Under the pieces are notes generated by a model. The model worked only from the letters and a program-made list of their open reading frames with translations. It was not told where the DNA came from and ran no database searches. From Candidatus Obscuribacter sp. (GTDB lineage Bacteria; Cyanobacteriota; Vampirovibrionia; Obscuribacterales; Obscuribacteraceae), in assembly GCA_021772135.1 (NCBI GenBank), contig JADYXQ010000122.1, positions 1 to 64,000 on the forward strand: 64,000 nucleotides of DNA, given 5' to 3'. Numbering within the stretch: position 1 is the stretch's first letter; each line of letters opens with the position of its first letter. This document shows, piece after piece, positions 18,766 through 27,149 of the stretch. The position numbers and the translations under genes were made by a program.

Positions 18766-19251
18766 ATGGTAGACGACAATAAGAAAATAGCTAAATTGAA
18801 AAAAGCAGTTTTGAGCGACGAACTGCCTTCATTCAGGCGCAAAGGTCGCAAAAACCTGGTTCGATATTTTTATTTGCTGGTATTGCTGGGTCTCAATATC
18901 TCAATGCCCATGAGCATGATTGAGCGTGCCCAACATAAGCTGTCTGTAGACTTCGGGTCTGAAGTTTTCTTGCTGGTCTTTATCTTTTGCCTGGACGCGG
19001 TGATGCTGCCTTCTCTGTTTTTCGAGGTCAAAGGCGTGATTGTGGCCGCTGACTCTCTAACCATTGAGACTTTGTTCGGTCGTCATGTCATTGCCAATGA
19101 AGATATCGTCAGCTTGAAGCTGCCCAAATTTCTTGTCTGGGCGGTGTTGAGGACGAAAAGAGGTTTTTATTTGATTAACAGGCGAGACATCCCCGATTTT
19201 GAAGAACTTCTCTCGCTCATGGCTCCTAAACTAACTCCTGGGCCTTCTTGA
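18766..19251 (+). CDS. Membrane protein with PH-like C-terminal domain
   Basis: From ATG 18766 the protein has 161 residues. A basic N-terminus is followed by two membrane helices (about residues 33-52 and 67-88) and a beta-rich cytoplasmic C-terminus (KGVIVAADSLTIETLFGRHVI...ISLKLPKFLVWAVL-type pattern) like the small bacterial PH domains found after paired helices. The frame also opens at TTG 18718, but a perfect TATAAT at 18751-18756 lies inside that extension and 9 nt before ATG 18766, so the shorter form, possibly on a leaderless mRNA, is preferred. Function unknown. Confidence 0.7.
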   Translation: MVDDNKKIAKLKKAVLSDELPSFRRKGRKNLVRYFYLLVLLGLNISMPMSMIERAQHKLSVDFGSEVFLLVFIFCLDAVMLPSLFFEVKGVIVAADSLTIETLFGRHVIANEDIVSLKLPKFLVWAVLRTKRGFYLINRRDIPDFEELLSLMAPKLTPGPS

Positions 19252-19321
19252 ATTTTTGAAAAAGTGTTGGATGGCCGAAGGGGCTGTTCTAAACTATGTA
19301 TCTATATAGATGTGAGGCAGC

Positions 19322-19726
19322 ATGAGCAAGGGCAAAATTCGCGTTCTGATTGGCAAACCGGGCCTGGACGGGCATGATCGTGGGGCCAAAGTGATTGCCA
19401 GGGCGCTACGCGATGCTGGTATGGAAGTGGTCTACACGGGCCTGCACCGCTCGCCTGAAGAGATTGTCGAGACTGCCATTCAAGAAGACGTTGATGCCAT
19501 TGGCCTTTCCATTCTGTCAGGGGCTCATCTGACTTTGTTGCCCAAAGTGGTCAAATTGCTGAAAGAGCAAGGTGTAGACGATATTCTAGTGTTTGGTGGC
19601 GGGGTAATGCCTGACGAGGACCGCGATTCTCTTTTAAGTCAGGGAATAGCTGAAGTTTTCGTGCCGGGCGGAGCTACAGTGCGCACCATCGAATTTTTAC
19701 GGAAGCAGTTTCCTGACCGAGAATAG
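19322..19726 (+). CDS. B12-binding subunit of methylmalonyl-CoA mutase type
   Basis: This 134-residue protein is a stand-alone cobalamin-binding domain. The DxHxxG motif is at Asp16-His18-Gly21 (GKPGLDGHDRGAKV), with His18 as the expected lower cobalt ligand; the later GLSILSGAHLTLLP and VFGGGVMPDED segments match the SxL and GG motifs. Its length matches the separate small subunits of archaeal and some bacterial methylmalonyl-CoA mutases. The catalytic subunit is not in the window. GAGG lies 5 nt before the ATG. With the carboxylase at 3860 it suggests a propionyl-CoA/methylmalonyl-CoA route, though other acyl-CoA mutases use the same subunit. Confidence 0.92.
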   Translation: MSKGKIRVLIGKPGLDGHDRGAKVIARALRDAGMEVVYTGLHRSPEEIVETAIQEDVDAIGLSILSGAHLTLLPKVVKLLKEQGVDDILVFGGGVMPDEDRDSLLSQGIAEVFVPGGATVRTIEFLRKQFPDRE

Positions 19727-19894
19727 CAGCCCGTCCACTTTACATCGTAAAACCACCATTGGCAGACCGGTTGTTCAGCGCTATATTAATTTTACCTGAG
19801 TAGGGTCTATTTGATCCGACAATCTGGGTAAGTACAACTGTGGACTGATAAAGATCACTGTAATCAAAAGTGGGGTTTGGTAGATTAATTCTGC

Positions 19895-19924
19895 TGGACT
19901 TATCTCTTGAAAGCCTGTTATAAT
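19895..19924 (+). promoter_or_regulatory. Probable sigma-70 promoter of the 74-aa gene
   Basis: A perfect TATAAT at 19919-19924 has TGGACT, a four-of-six match to TTGACA, 18 nt upstream. Transcription would start near 19931, leaving a leader of about 30 nt with GAGAGG before GTG 19963. Confidence 0.55.
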
Positions 19925-19962
19925 TGCGTCAAGTAACTCATCTCCAAATGGAGAGGAATTTA

Positions 19963-20187
19963 GTGGATAACGACTTCTTCGGTAATGACAACGATAAATC
20001 GGAAAAGAGTGTCTTTGAAGGCGCTCCGAACTTCTGGGAAATAAGACACGGCTTCAAAGATTTAGCTATGTCCTATATGCCGGCAGCTCGTGAGGAGACC
20101 GTCAGAGGGATTGCTCAGGCATCATCTGCCATCCTTTGTCGTGAAGATCATGAAACTGATGCTATGTATGGTCATGGTTACGCCTAA
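19963..20187 (+). CDS. Small hypothetical protein, 74 aa
   Basis: GTG 19963 has GAGAGG 6 nt upstream and lies behind a good promoter; a longer form from TTG 19924 would begin at the -10 box and is rejected. The product is soluble, acidic at the start (MDNDFFGNDNDKSEKS), with a helical middle (NFWEIRHGFKDLAMSY) and a His/Tyr/Met-rich end. A terminator follows 28 nt after the stop, so this is a single-gene transcript. No family is recognised. Its position just ahead of a MazF-like gene might suggest an antitoxin, but the terminator between them and the lack of a DNA-binding motif speak against that. Confidence 0.65.
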   Translation: MDNDFFGNDNDKSEKSVFEGAPNFWEIRHGFKDLAMSYMPAAREETVRGIAQASSAILCREDHETDAMYGHGYA

Positions 20188-20215
20188 CTAGAGGCTAATC
20201 CCGGTCTGGTTGACC

Positions 20216-20237
20216 AAGGGCTCGAGAGGGCCCTTTT
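20216..20237 (+). terminator. Rho-independent terminator
   Basis: AAGGGC (20216-20221) pairs with GCCCTT (20230-20235) around an 8-nt loop and runs into TTTT. Confidence 0.75.
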
Positions 20238-20366
20238 GTGCTTTGCAGTTTTACTAACTGCCTCAAAAGTTTGCAAACTTGCTACAATTACATGCTGACC
20301 AGGTGTACTTGGGCAGCCGTTTCTTTTAACGGACTTTACTATTTAACGGTCTCTTCCGACTAGCCA

Positions 20367-20786
20367 ATGACTTCGAAGCCGACAACGTACAGGAAAGGTG
20401 ACGTCGTCTTAGTGTCCTTTCCGTACACAACCGACGACGGATCGACTCAGACAAAACGCCGACCTGCCGTACTTATTTCTAACGACTATAACAACGCGCG
20501 TCTCGATGACGTACTGCTGGTGCCCTTAACCAGCAATACAACCAGGGCTGCGCGCGAACCCACACAAGTGGAAGTTTTAATGGATACGCCTGAAGGCAAG
20601 TCTGCCGGACTGCGTTTAGACAGCGTTATCGACTGCACCGTGATCGCCACCATTCCCAAAACACTGATGGTCAGCAAAATCGGCGCCTTTCCTCAAGAAG
20701 TGATGGAAAAAGTCGATCAATGTTTGATGATTGCCATGGCAATCGGACGGCCTGTGGGTCAGCCCGGACCTGAGCCAGGTAAATAA
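20367..20786 (+). CDS. PemK/MazF family endoribonuclease-type toxin
   Basis: This 139-residue protein has the MazF/PemK beta-barrel motifs: YRKGDVVLVSFPYTTDD, RRPAVLISNDYNN, LLVPLTSNTTRA and SAGLRLDSVIDCTVIATI. MazF proteins cut mRNA at short sequence sites and are normally held inactive by a small antitoxin encoded upstream. Here the only gene upstream is the 74-residue protein, separated by a terminator and about 180 nt, so the toxin looks solitary. The conserved Arg of the RRPAVLIS motif and the Ser/Thr pair of the second strand are present, so activity is plausible. Its last 28 nt overlap acpS, tail to tail. No clear ribosome binding site precedes the ATG. Confidence 0.88.
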   Translation: MTSKPTTYRKGDVVLVSFPYTTDDGSTQTKRRPAVLISNDYNNARLDDVLLVPLTSNTTRAAREPTQVEVLMDTPEGKSAGLRLDSVIDCTVIATIPKTLMVSKIGAFPQEVMEKVDQCLMIAMAIGRPVGQPGPEPGK

Positions 20787-21163
20787 GCTCCCACGGCCAG
20801 TACAAAAGCAATGGCGTACTCTTGCTCATGACTCATGGTCAGTTCAAAAGTAGTGAGACCGCGGCTCTCGGCCACGGCTTGAGCGCGACCATGCAATTTT
20901 ATGGTCGGGGCGCCGGAGGGCAATCGGACCACTTCAATTTCTTTCCAACCAACGCCAATGAAGCCGGTGCCCAGCGCTTTAGAAGTGGCTTCTTTGGCGG
21001 CGAACCGTGCTGCCACTCTAGATAAAAAATCTTTGGGCCGCGACATTACATAGGCTTTTTCGCCCTCAGTCAAAATTCGATCAAGAAAACGTTCTCCGAA
21101 GCGCTTATAGACGTCTTCCACTCTTTTGATCGAACAGATATCGGAGCCGATTTTAAAATTCAC
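20759..21163 (-). CDS. acpS: Holo-[acyl-carrier-protein] synthase
   Basis: This 134-residue enzyme transfers 4'-phosphopantetheine from CoA to acyl carrier protein. The Mg2+ ligands are visible as Asp8 in GSDICSI and the Glu in RFAAKEATSKALGTG. The GVGWKEIEV and LTMSHEQEYAIAFVL segments are typical of AcpS. It follows folK after 24 nt and is probably co-transcribed. The C-terminal end overlaps the convergent PemK-like gene by 28 nt. Confidence 0.95.
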   Translation of the reverse strand: MNFKIGSDICSIKRVEDVYKRFGERFLDRILTEGEKAYVMSRPKDFLSRVAARFAAKEATSKALGTGFIGVGWKEIEVVRLPSGAPTIKLHGRAQAVAESRGLTTFELTMSHEQEYAIAFVLAVGAYLPGSGPG

Positions 21164-21187
21164 TGTTTTTCGTCTTCAATTTCAAGC

Positions 21188-21757
21188 TCAGTCATCAATT
21201 TCGTTGAGTTCAGCCGCCCGTGTGCCGAAAAGAAATACTTGTTCCGGCTCTACCAGCTCTTCGTGCAACTGGGCCACACTTTTATCGAAACCGGGATGGC
21301 GAATATCCGGTGCGATTTCAAGCAGCGGTACCAGAGCAAAAGAGCGCAAGTGAATTTTGGGATGCGGCAACCTTAAACCGCCGGCACTTTCCACCACGCT
21401 GTCGCCATAAAAAAGAACGTCGAGATCGATAATGCGCTCGCGAGTTTTTCCGTTGGAATTATGGCGGTGCATTTCAGTCAATCTTTTTTCGATATCACGG
21501 CAGACATCGAGCAAATCTTCGGCGGTCAAGCTGGTCTCGATGGCGACCACGGCGTTGACGAACCATTCGGTATAGATATCGCCTACAGGTTCGGTTTCGT
21601 AAAGGCTCGAGCATTCGGTTACCCTGATGCCGTTTACGTCTTTCAAAAGCTGCATGGCCTGCTGCACGTAGCCCAAGCGGTCGCCTTCGTTTGAACCAAG
21701 GCCGATATAAGCCTTGATTGTTCTTTTATTGCCGCGCGGTCTTCTTTCGCCTGACAA
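21188..21757 (-). CDS. folK: 6-hydroxymethyl-7,8-dihydropterin pyrophosphokinase
   Basis: This enzyme transfers pyrophosphate from ATP to hydroxymethyl-dihydropterin in folate synthesis. AYIGLGSNEGDR, SSLYETEPVG, FVNAVVAIETSL and the metal-binding RERIIDLDVLFYGD followed by LPHPKIHLRSFALVPL are all classic HPPK motifs. The frame opens at GTG 21784, but TTG 21757 has AAGGGG 7 nt upstream and gives 189 residues. A TATAAT at 21796-21791 fits a start of transcription near 21784, which also favours the shorter form. acpS follows on the same strand. Confidence 0.94.
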   Translation of the reverse strand: MSGERRPRGNKRTIKAYIGLGSNEGDRLGYVQQAMQLLKDVNGIRVTECSSLYETEPVGDIYTEWFVNAVVAIETSLTAEDLLDVCRDIEKRLTEMHRHNSNGKTRERIIDLDVLFYGDSVVESAGGLRLPHPKIHLRSFALVPLLEIAPDIRHPGFDKSVAQLHEELVEPEQVFLFGTRAAELNEIDD

Positions 21758-21790
21758 GACCATTCCCCTTATATGATTTTGCACTGAACA

Positions 21791-21796
21791 ATTATA
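21791..21796 (-). promoter_or_regulatory. TATAAT -10 box for folK-acpS
   Basis: Perfect -10 hexamer on the minus strand. The expected transcript start is near 21784, giving a 27-nt leader that contains the AAGGGG used by TTG 21757. Confidence 0.5.
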
Positions 21797-21844
21797 GTTA
21801 TTTCTATGCGCTATATTGTCTAAAGTCTAAAAAGGATTTCCCTC

Positions 21845-22324
21845 ATGCGCACCAGCAGAGGCAACGTGCCTCTCAATCGTCTTTTACCGTTCATTTTGCT
21901 GCTTGTGGTATTTGCCTTCGGTCTGGCATTTCCCCTTTCTAACTTCTTTGTGGTGCGCCCGTCGGTTGCCGATGTGAGCAAGAATCCCGACTTTGCTCCG
22001 GTAGCAAAAATATTGCAGAGCAGCTGTGTTGATTGTCACAGTGTCACTCCCCGCCTTATCGCTCATCCTTACTACGCCGCTTTTCCCATCGCACGCGATA
22101 CCATTGCCCGCGATATGTTGGAAGGGCAAAAGTCATTCAAACTGACTGAAGATCAAGTTTCTGGAAAAGAGCTCATCTCAAGCATTGATCTGGCAAAAAT
22201 TACTACAGTGGTGGAAGAGGGCAGCATGCCGCCCATTCGTTATAAAGCCCTGCACTGGGACGCTTCCCTCAACGCCAAACAGCGCGCGGCAATATTGAAA
22301 TATATTGAAAGCCGCAGACAATAA
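21845..22324 (+). CDS. Membrane-anchored haem-binding (cytochrome c-like) protein
   Basis: A single hydrophobic helix at residues 13-36 acts as a signal anchor. The exported part carries a c-type haem site CVDCH at about residues 61-65, and a later Met in EEGSMPPIRYKALHW that could be the second iron ligand. This order (SSCVDCHS, then SMPP..Y..LHW, then a C-terminal helix) matches the Haem_bd family (PF14376). It probably takes part in periplasmic electron transfer, and implies a cytochrome c maturation system elsewhere. It meets the HAD gene tail to tail with 1 nt between them. Confidence 0.88.
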   Translation: MRTSRGNVPLNRLLPFILLLVVFAFGLAFPLSNFFVVRPSVADVSKNPDFAPVAKILQSSCVDCHSVTPRLIAHPYYAAFPIARDTIARDMLEGQKSFKLTEDQVSGKELISSIDLAKITTVVEEGSMPPIRYKALHWDASLNAKQRAAILKYIESRRQ

Positions 22325-22325
22325 T

Positions 22326-23024
22326 TTAGTTGAAAACAGCCTGGTAGACAGCTTCTGTATCGACCAGGTTTTGAAAAAGATGTTGCGGTTTACAGTCAGC
22401 CAACTCTTGCCACGAAGTTTTACCGGTGTTGACAGCAATTACGCTGGCTCCATAACCATGAGCACAGGCAATGTCGTTGACGCTGTCACCGACTATCACC
22501 ACATGTGGTGGCGCGAATTCTCTTTGAAAATGTGTTAGAGCCCGACCGACGGCAACGTGCGGCAGATCAAGGCGATTAGCCGAGTCTGATCCGTATGCGC
22601 CAATGGGAAAATAGCCGTTCAGATTAAAGAAATCCAGTTTCTTGCGCGCACCGATTTCGACATTGCCGGTCAGTAAACCAAGATAGCAATTTTCGTCTGC
22701 TGCCAGTCTCTCCAAAATTGCCACAACGCCTTTGTGCAAAATTAGAGTTTGCGAAGCGCGCATCTCTTCTTCCAGATAAGTCAGGTAGCAGGCAATCAGT
22801 TCATCGATATGCGAAAGCGCCTTTGCTTTCTCGTATCCGTGAGCGGTAAAAATCTCCATCAAAATTTGCGGATCAGTTTTTCCCGACATGGAAATGCGTG
22901 TATGTTCTTCCGGTATATCGTGTTGCTCACGCAAAGCGCGAGCCAGTGCCCTGCGGCCGGCACCGTCTGAAGAGATCATGGTTTCGTCGATGTCGAAAAG
23001 CACTAATTTCTGATTCACTGTCAC
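22326..23024 (-). CDS. HAD-superfamily phosphatase
   Basis: This 232-residue protein has HAD motif I DIDET (nucleophile Asp11, acid/base Asp13), a four-helix cap after it, motif II in LGLLTGN, and motif IV VIVGDSVNDIACAHGYGASVIAVNTG. The layout fits phosphoglycolate-phosphatase-like or pyrophosphatase-like HAD enzymes acting on small phosphoesters. GTG 23024 overlaps the stop of the upstream GGDEF gene (GTGA), so translation is coupled. The substrate cannot be assigned. Confidence 0.88.
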   Translation of the reverse strand: MTVNQKLVLFDIDETMISSDGAGRRALARALREQHDIPEEHTRISMSGKTDPQILMEIFTAHGYEKAKALSHIDELIACYLTYLEEEMRASQTLILHKGVVAILERLAADENCYLGLLTGNVEIGARKKLDFFNLNGYFPIGAYGSDSANRLDLPHVAVGRALTHFQREFAPPHVVIVGDSVNDIACAHGYGASVIAVNTGKTSWQELADCKPQHLFQNLVDTEAVYQAVFN

Positions 23025-25819
23025 GACTCTTGATTTGACCGTTCTTGTTCGCGCGTGACGTTGGTGAAGGTCGGGGAGGCACCGATTTGCAGATCTTCTT
23101 CGAATACTCGCACTTGGTCGCGGCCGCTGTTTTTTGCTGCATAAAGGGCTTTGTCAGCCTTTTCAATCAGTTCAGAAGAATTGCGAGCTTGCTTGGGATA
23201 GCAGGCAGTGCCAAGAGAAGCTGTAATTTTACCGAGACCGGGCACATGGGTATTGCGAATCTGACTGCATAATCTGTCGGCAATTAAAGCCGCTTCTAGG
23301 AGAGATGTCTCCGGCAAGATAATGCCGAACTCTTCGCCGCCATAACGTGCGGCAGTGTCGCCGCTACGCAAGAGGGTTTTGAGAATAGCGCCAATCTGTC
23401 TGATGGCCGAGTCTCCCACCGGGTGACCATGGGTGTCATTGATAACTTTTAGTTTGTCCAGGTCAATCATGATTAGTGAAACCGGCTGGCCTTTTCTTTC
23501 AGCGGTGCGCAATTCTTCAGTGAGGCGATTTTTGAAGTAGACGTGATTGTATAAACCGGTTAGACCGTCGGTAATGGCCTGGTGTCTCACCTGGGCGAAG
23601 AGTTGGGCGTGGGCGATGGCTACGGCCAGCTGATCGGCGATGGCGGCCACAAGGCGAATCTCGTGTTCGGTCCACTGTCTCAAGCTATTGCATTGATGAA
23701 CGATTAGTACTCCCATCAGCTGATTTTCATTGAGAAGCGGAGCGGCAATAAGACTTTGCGACCCGACCGTGGCTAAATATTCAGAGAAGGGAAGGCAGCC
23801 GTGGTCACCACTTACCTGGTGGACAACTGAAAGCGTAGCTGTAGATTGATTGCCGTCTTCAGCAGTGGTCAGATCAATTCCCAGCACGGTGTTGCCCGTA
23901 TCGCTAACAAAAGAATTGACTGTGGCATTAGGGTGAAAATCAATGCTATTGCCGTAAAGACTCAAGCCTTTATGGCTTTCCATTTCTACGGTGTGATGCT
24001 CGTGAGTGACAACCAGTGGCCCTTCCGCTCGTGGCTGAGCAATTTGTACACGATCGGCACCAAGGGCTTTAGAGAGTTCGCTGGTGACAGTATCAAGGAT
24101 GGTATCAACATCAAGTGAGGTGCGCACGGAGCGAACAATATGATTAATTAGCTGTTCTTTTTCGGCCAGTGTTTTAGCGTGGCTGTACAGTCTGCCGTGG
24201 TCGATTGCCAGCGAAACCTGGTTGGCCACCGCTTCTACCAGCTCAAGCTCTGAGTGCGACCAGGCTCGCGTGTGGTCGCACTGGTGCACTAAAATCAGGC
24301 CGATGATACCGGAAGCCGCCTGTATAGGGCAGGCGATCAATGTTTTTATTGAGCGCCAATCAGCGGCGTCGCTGCCGGCACTGTCGTCAATCAGACCGTT
24401 AAAATCTTGTTCGGCTAAAACGTCAAGCCAGATTATTGAGCCCTGATCGATGATGCGCCGCAGCATGGTGTTTTCAGAAATCAAAACTTTGCAATTGGTG
24501 AGAGCGTTGCCGCTGAACTTTTCATTCCACCAGACATAATCGAAAGAGAGCTCGTCGTCTTCAAGCGCTGTGGTGTTGTGGGTATCAATCAAAGCCAGAC
24601 AACAGCGGCTGGCATCTAAGGCGATGCCGAGCTCTTTGACTGTGGTGTTTAAAATTTCGTCTATATCTAAAGATTGCCGAACTGATTCTGAAATGCGGTT
24701 GACCATGTTTTTTTGATCACGGTCAAGCTCAAGGGTATTCGCCATTTCATTGAAGGCTCGGGCCAATAGGCCAAGTTCATCGCTCGATTTCACTTCAACT
24801 CTTTTGGAAAAATCGCCTTTGCCCAGGGCCAGCGCTTCTCGCACCAGTGAGTTAATCGCTCTGGTGAAGTGCGATGTCGCGGAATATGCCAGGACAAAAG
24901 AGATACCGATGGCACAGGCGGCCAGAGCCACCATTAAAATCAGCTGATCGTGAGCTGCTCCGTATATAAGTCTTGTGGGCATACCCACAGTAAGCTGCCA
25001 GTTTGTGCCGGGCACATGGTCGAAGGCATAAGCGCGCGGAGTGGGATCGGCAATGCCGATGGCCTCAAGTGTGCCTTTCTGTTTGCCCGCAGCAGCCTGA
25101 ACGGTTTTAGCATGGGAGAAATCTTTGCCCTGCCAGAAATCGTTTTCAATTGTTCTGGCAATCACCCGCTTTTCTGAGTCGATGATGGCGATAACCGCGC
25201 TCGACTGGCTGGAGTCACCGGATAGGCCGGTGAATAAGTTAAGCACTGCTTTGGGTTCGATGGCGGCCATCAGCTGCGCTTGCACTTTGTTGTTTTGCAC
25301 AACAGGGGCGCAAGCGATGATGTAGGGTTTGCCTGACTGATCAAATACGGTGGCTGACGCCATGGCAGGCCGGGAGCTATTTCGAGTGGTCTGCAGCAAT
25401 TGTTTTAAAACGATGCTGTCGCCTGCGATTAGCCCGGCGGCACTGCTTTTGGTTTCGCGATGCGCTTGGGCCAACACCTTGCTGCCATCGGAAGAAGTCA
25501 AAAATAATTTGCTCCACGATGGTTGTGCCACCAGTGCGGTCGAAAGTGTGGTGTCAGTGTTGACCCCGCTGCTATGCGCGTTTGCATTCAAGGCGGCTAC
25601 AGCCGAGAGCGAATTAAGCTGAGAGTCAATCCAGTTGGTTAAAGTGCGCACGCCGGTGGCTGCTTGCAGAGTGGTGGCATTTTCTGCTTCATGTTTAAGG
25701 GTTTGATACTCTTTGAAGAGCGAGAAACTTCCGATAGCCAGCAAAGGAGTTGCCACTGCCAGACACAGAATCACCATTCTGGCACGGATGTTCAATCTGA
25801 CTTTGGCACTATTCGGCAC
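23021..25819 (-). CDS. Membrane diguanylate cyclase with extracytoplasmic sensor, HAMP and two GAF domains
   Basis: This 932-residue sensor begins with a membrane helix (about 13-33), a periplasmic dCache-like domain of about 240 residues, a second helix (near 290-315) and a HAMP domain (to about 370). Two GAF domains follow at about 385-550 and 575-755, both containing the IGLILVHQC/MGVLIVHQC strand. The C-terminal GGDEF domain carries the active motif GGEEF at about 827-831 and an intact inhibitory site RSGD five residues before it, so it should make c-di-GMP and be product-inhibited. About 50 residues of disordered tail follow. It starts at GTG 25819 and is coupled to the HAD gene. Confidence 0.93.
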   Translation of the reverse strand: MPNSAKVRLNIRARMVILCLAVATPLLAIGSFSLFKEYQTLKHEAENATTLQAATGVRTLTNWIDSQLNSLSAVAALNANAHSSGVNTDTTLSTALVAQPSWSKLFLTSSDGSKVLAQAHRETKSSAAGLIAGDSIVLKQLLQTTRNSSRPAMASATVFDQSGKPYIIACAPVVQNNKVQAQLMAAIEPKAVLNLFTGLSGDSSQSSAVIAIIDSEKRVIARTIENDFWQGKDFSHAKTVQAAAGKQKGTLEAIGIADPTPRAYAFDHVPGTNWQLTVGMPTRLIYGAAHDQLILMVALAACAIGISFVLAYSATSHFTRAINSLVREALALGKGDFSKRVEVKSSDELGLLARAFNEMANTLELDRDQKNMVNRISESVRQSLDIDEILNTTVKELGIALDASRCCLALIDTHNTTALEDDELSFDYVWWNEKFSGNALTNCKVLISENTMLRRIIDQGSIIWLDVLAEQDFNGLIDDSAGSDAADWRSIKTLIACPIQAASGIIGLILVHQCDHTRAWSHSELELVEAVANQVSLAIDHGRLYSHAKTLAEKEQLINHIVRSVRTSLDVDTILDTVTSELSKALGADRVQIAQPRAEGPLVVTHEHHTVEMESHKGLSLYGNSIDFHPNATVNSFVSDTGNTVLGIDLTTAEDGNQSTATLSVVHQVSGDHGCLPFSEYLATVGSQSLIAAPLLNENQLMGVLIVHQCNSLRQWTEHEIRLVAAIADQLAVAIAHAQLFAQVRHQAITDGLTGLYNHVYFKNRLTEELRTAERKGQPVSLIMIDLDKLKVINDTHGHPVGDSAIRQIGAILKTLLRSGDTAARYGGEEFGIILPETSLLEAALIADRLCSQIRNTHVPGLGKITASLGTACYPKQARNSSELIEKADKALYAAKNSGRDQVRVFEEDLQIGASPTFTNVTREQERSNQES

Positions 25820-25936
25820 GCTGTAAACAGGACCTCAAAAAATGGATTCCTGTAAAGACCCTTTTCCCCACAATTCGGCTTCTGACATTATATGTATTAT
25901 CTAAAAAGAGGAAAGGGATTTTTCGTATAACCCGCA

Positions 25937-27064
25937 TCATTTTTTCAAAAGAACTTGAGAACGCACAGTTTGAGCTTGCTTCGACAGTGCCGCGATCTGC
26001 ATGTAAGTCTGCTCAATATCTACCGGCACTGTGTCTTTAAGGTCGAAATTGAGGCCCAGATGCATTGCCACCATAATGTCTTGAGCCGCCTGAGCTTTTT
26101 TGCCCTGAGCCAGATAGACGTCAACTCTGACCATCCGTGCAGTCAGGCAAGCATCTTCAAATTCCAGTGCCCGGTCGCAAAGGTTGAGGCTGTTTATGGT
26201 CTCGCCGTTGGCAAAAGCCGAGCATGCTGCAGCAGCTAGAAGAGTTGCTTTCAGCTCACCGTCAACGCCTTGAAATTCTGATGTTTGCACAAACAGCTCT
26301 TTTGCCTGAGCATAGCGCCGCTGACGAAACGAAATAAGTGCCTTGAGAAAAGAGGCATGAATGTTAGTTGTATCGAGATGCTTGAGTAAAGTTCTAGCCT
26401 GGCGGTTCATGCCCGCTCTGACGTAGAGCAAGCCAGTGCGCAAAGTCAAATTTGGGTCATGCTTCTGGTCTTTCCACAGGGCAAGTGATTGAGCCAGCTC
26501 TTTTGAGATTTGTGGCCGAGTGAGGCCGGAAAACCAGAAACGCACCGGAGAATAGCGCAGACAAAAAAGAAATGTCAGAGTAAGCAGACTGTGCACAATG
26601 ATGAATGGATTATTTAAGCGCTCAGTGCCTACCCCAGCCAGTGCCATGGCTGGATTTAAAACGAGATTGAGGCCGAGGGTGAAAGCCACGGTGTAACCGA
26701 GAAAAGTGGCCAGAAAAGGATGTGGTCGCACCAGCAGAGCCGGAACTAAAACAAAAGCAAAAATTAATTGCACCATTTCGCCACAAAGAGCGATGGTGCC
26801 ACCGTCTTTGATACCGGAAGAAACGACGATCTCGCTCACTCGAAGATCAATCAAAACTAGAATTGGCAAAACCAGAAATATCACCAGACGCCAGGCGAAG
26901 GCCCGGTCATCATCGTTCAGCTCTTCTTTAACCAGCCGGTGGCGCTCTGTATAGAGTCTGACTAGGTTATCTGCTGCCAGAGCAAATGCTAATATCGCCA
27001 GGCCCCAGGCGATTGCAGTGGAGTGATGCGTTAGCAGCTCATGGACTAATGCGCTGAGGTTCAA
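25937..27064 (-). CDS. Membrane-TPR protein; active-site-less paralogue of the adjacent M50-type protease
   Basis: This 375-residue protein has about five or six N-terminal membrane helices and a helical-repeat (TPR-like) C-terminus from about residue 180. It is clearly related to its neighbour at 27150: the helix FLVLPILVLI is followed by DLRVS (73-77) where the neighbour has HELGH, and LTRPQISKELAQSLA (181-195) matches KTRPAWYREFAKTLA next door. Both zinc-binding histidines and the catalytic Glu are gone, so it cannot be a protease. It may be a regulatory partner. The genes are 85 nt apart on the same strand. Confidence 0.75.
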   Translation of the reverse strand: MNLSALVHELLTHHSTAIAWGLAILAFALAADNLVRLYTERHRLVKEELNDDDRAFAWRLVIFLVLPILVLIDLRVSEIVVSSGIKDGGTIALCGEMVQLIFAFVLVPALLVRPHPFLATFLGYTVAFTLGLNLVLNPAMALAGVGTERLNNPFIIVHSLLTLTFLFCLRYSPVRFWFSGLTRPQISKELAQSLALWKDQKHDPNLTLRTGLLYVRAGMNRQARTLLKHLDTTNIHASFLKALISFRQRRYAQAKELFVQTSEFQGVDGELKATLLAAAACSAFANGETINSLNLCDRALEFEDACLTARMVRVDVYLAQGKKAQAAQDIMVAMHLGLNFDLKDTVPVDIEQTYMQIAALSKQAQTVRSQVLLKK

Positions 27065-27149
27065 ATTAGATGCCTTTATTTAGTAACGCCACGTGTTTTC
27101 CGGTAGCGGTAATTATAGGAGGCATTCTCCTGACAAGGGTGAGAGAAAT

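Noticed and set aside
19963..20187. Antitoxin for the MazF-like protein
   Set aside because: A terminator and about 180 nt separate the genes, and the small protein has no DNA-binding or known antitoxin motif.
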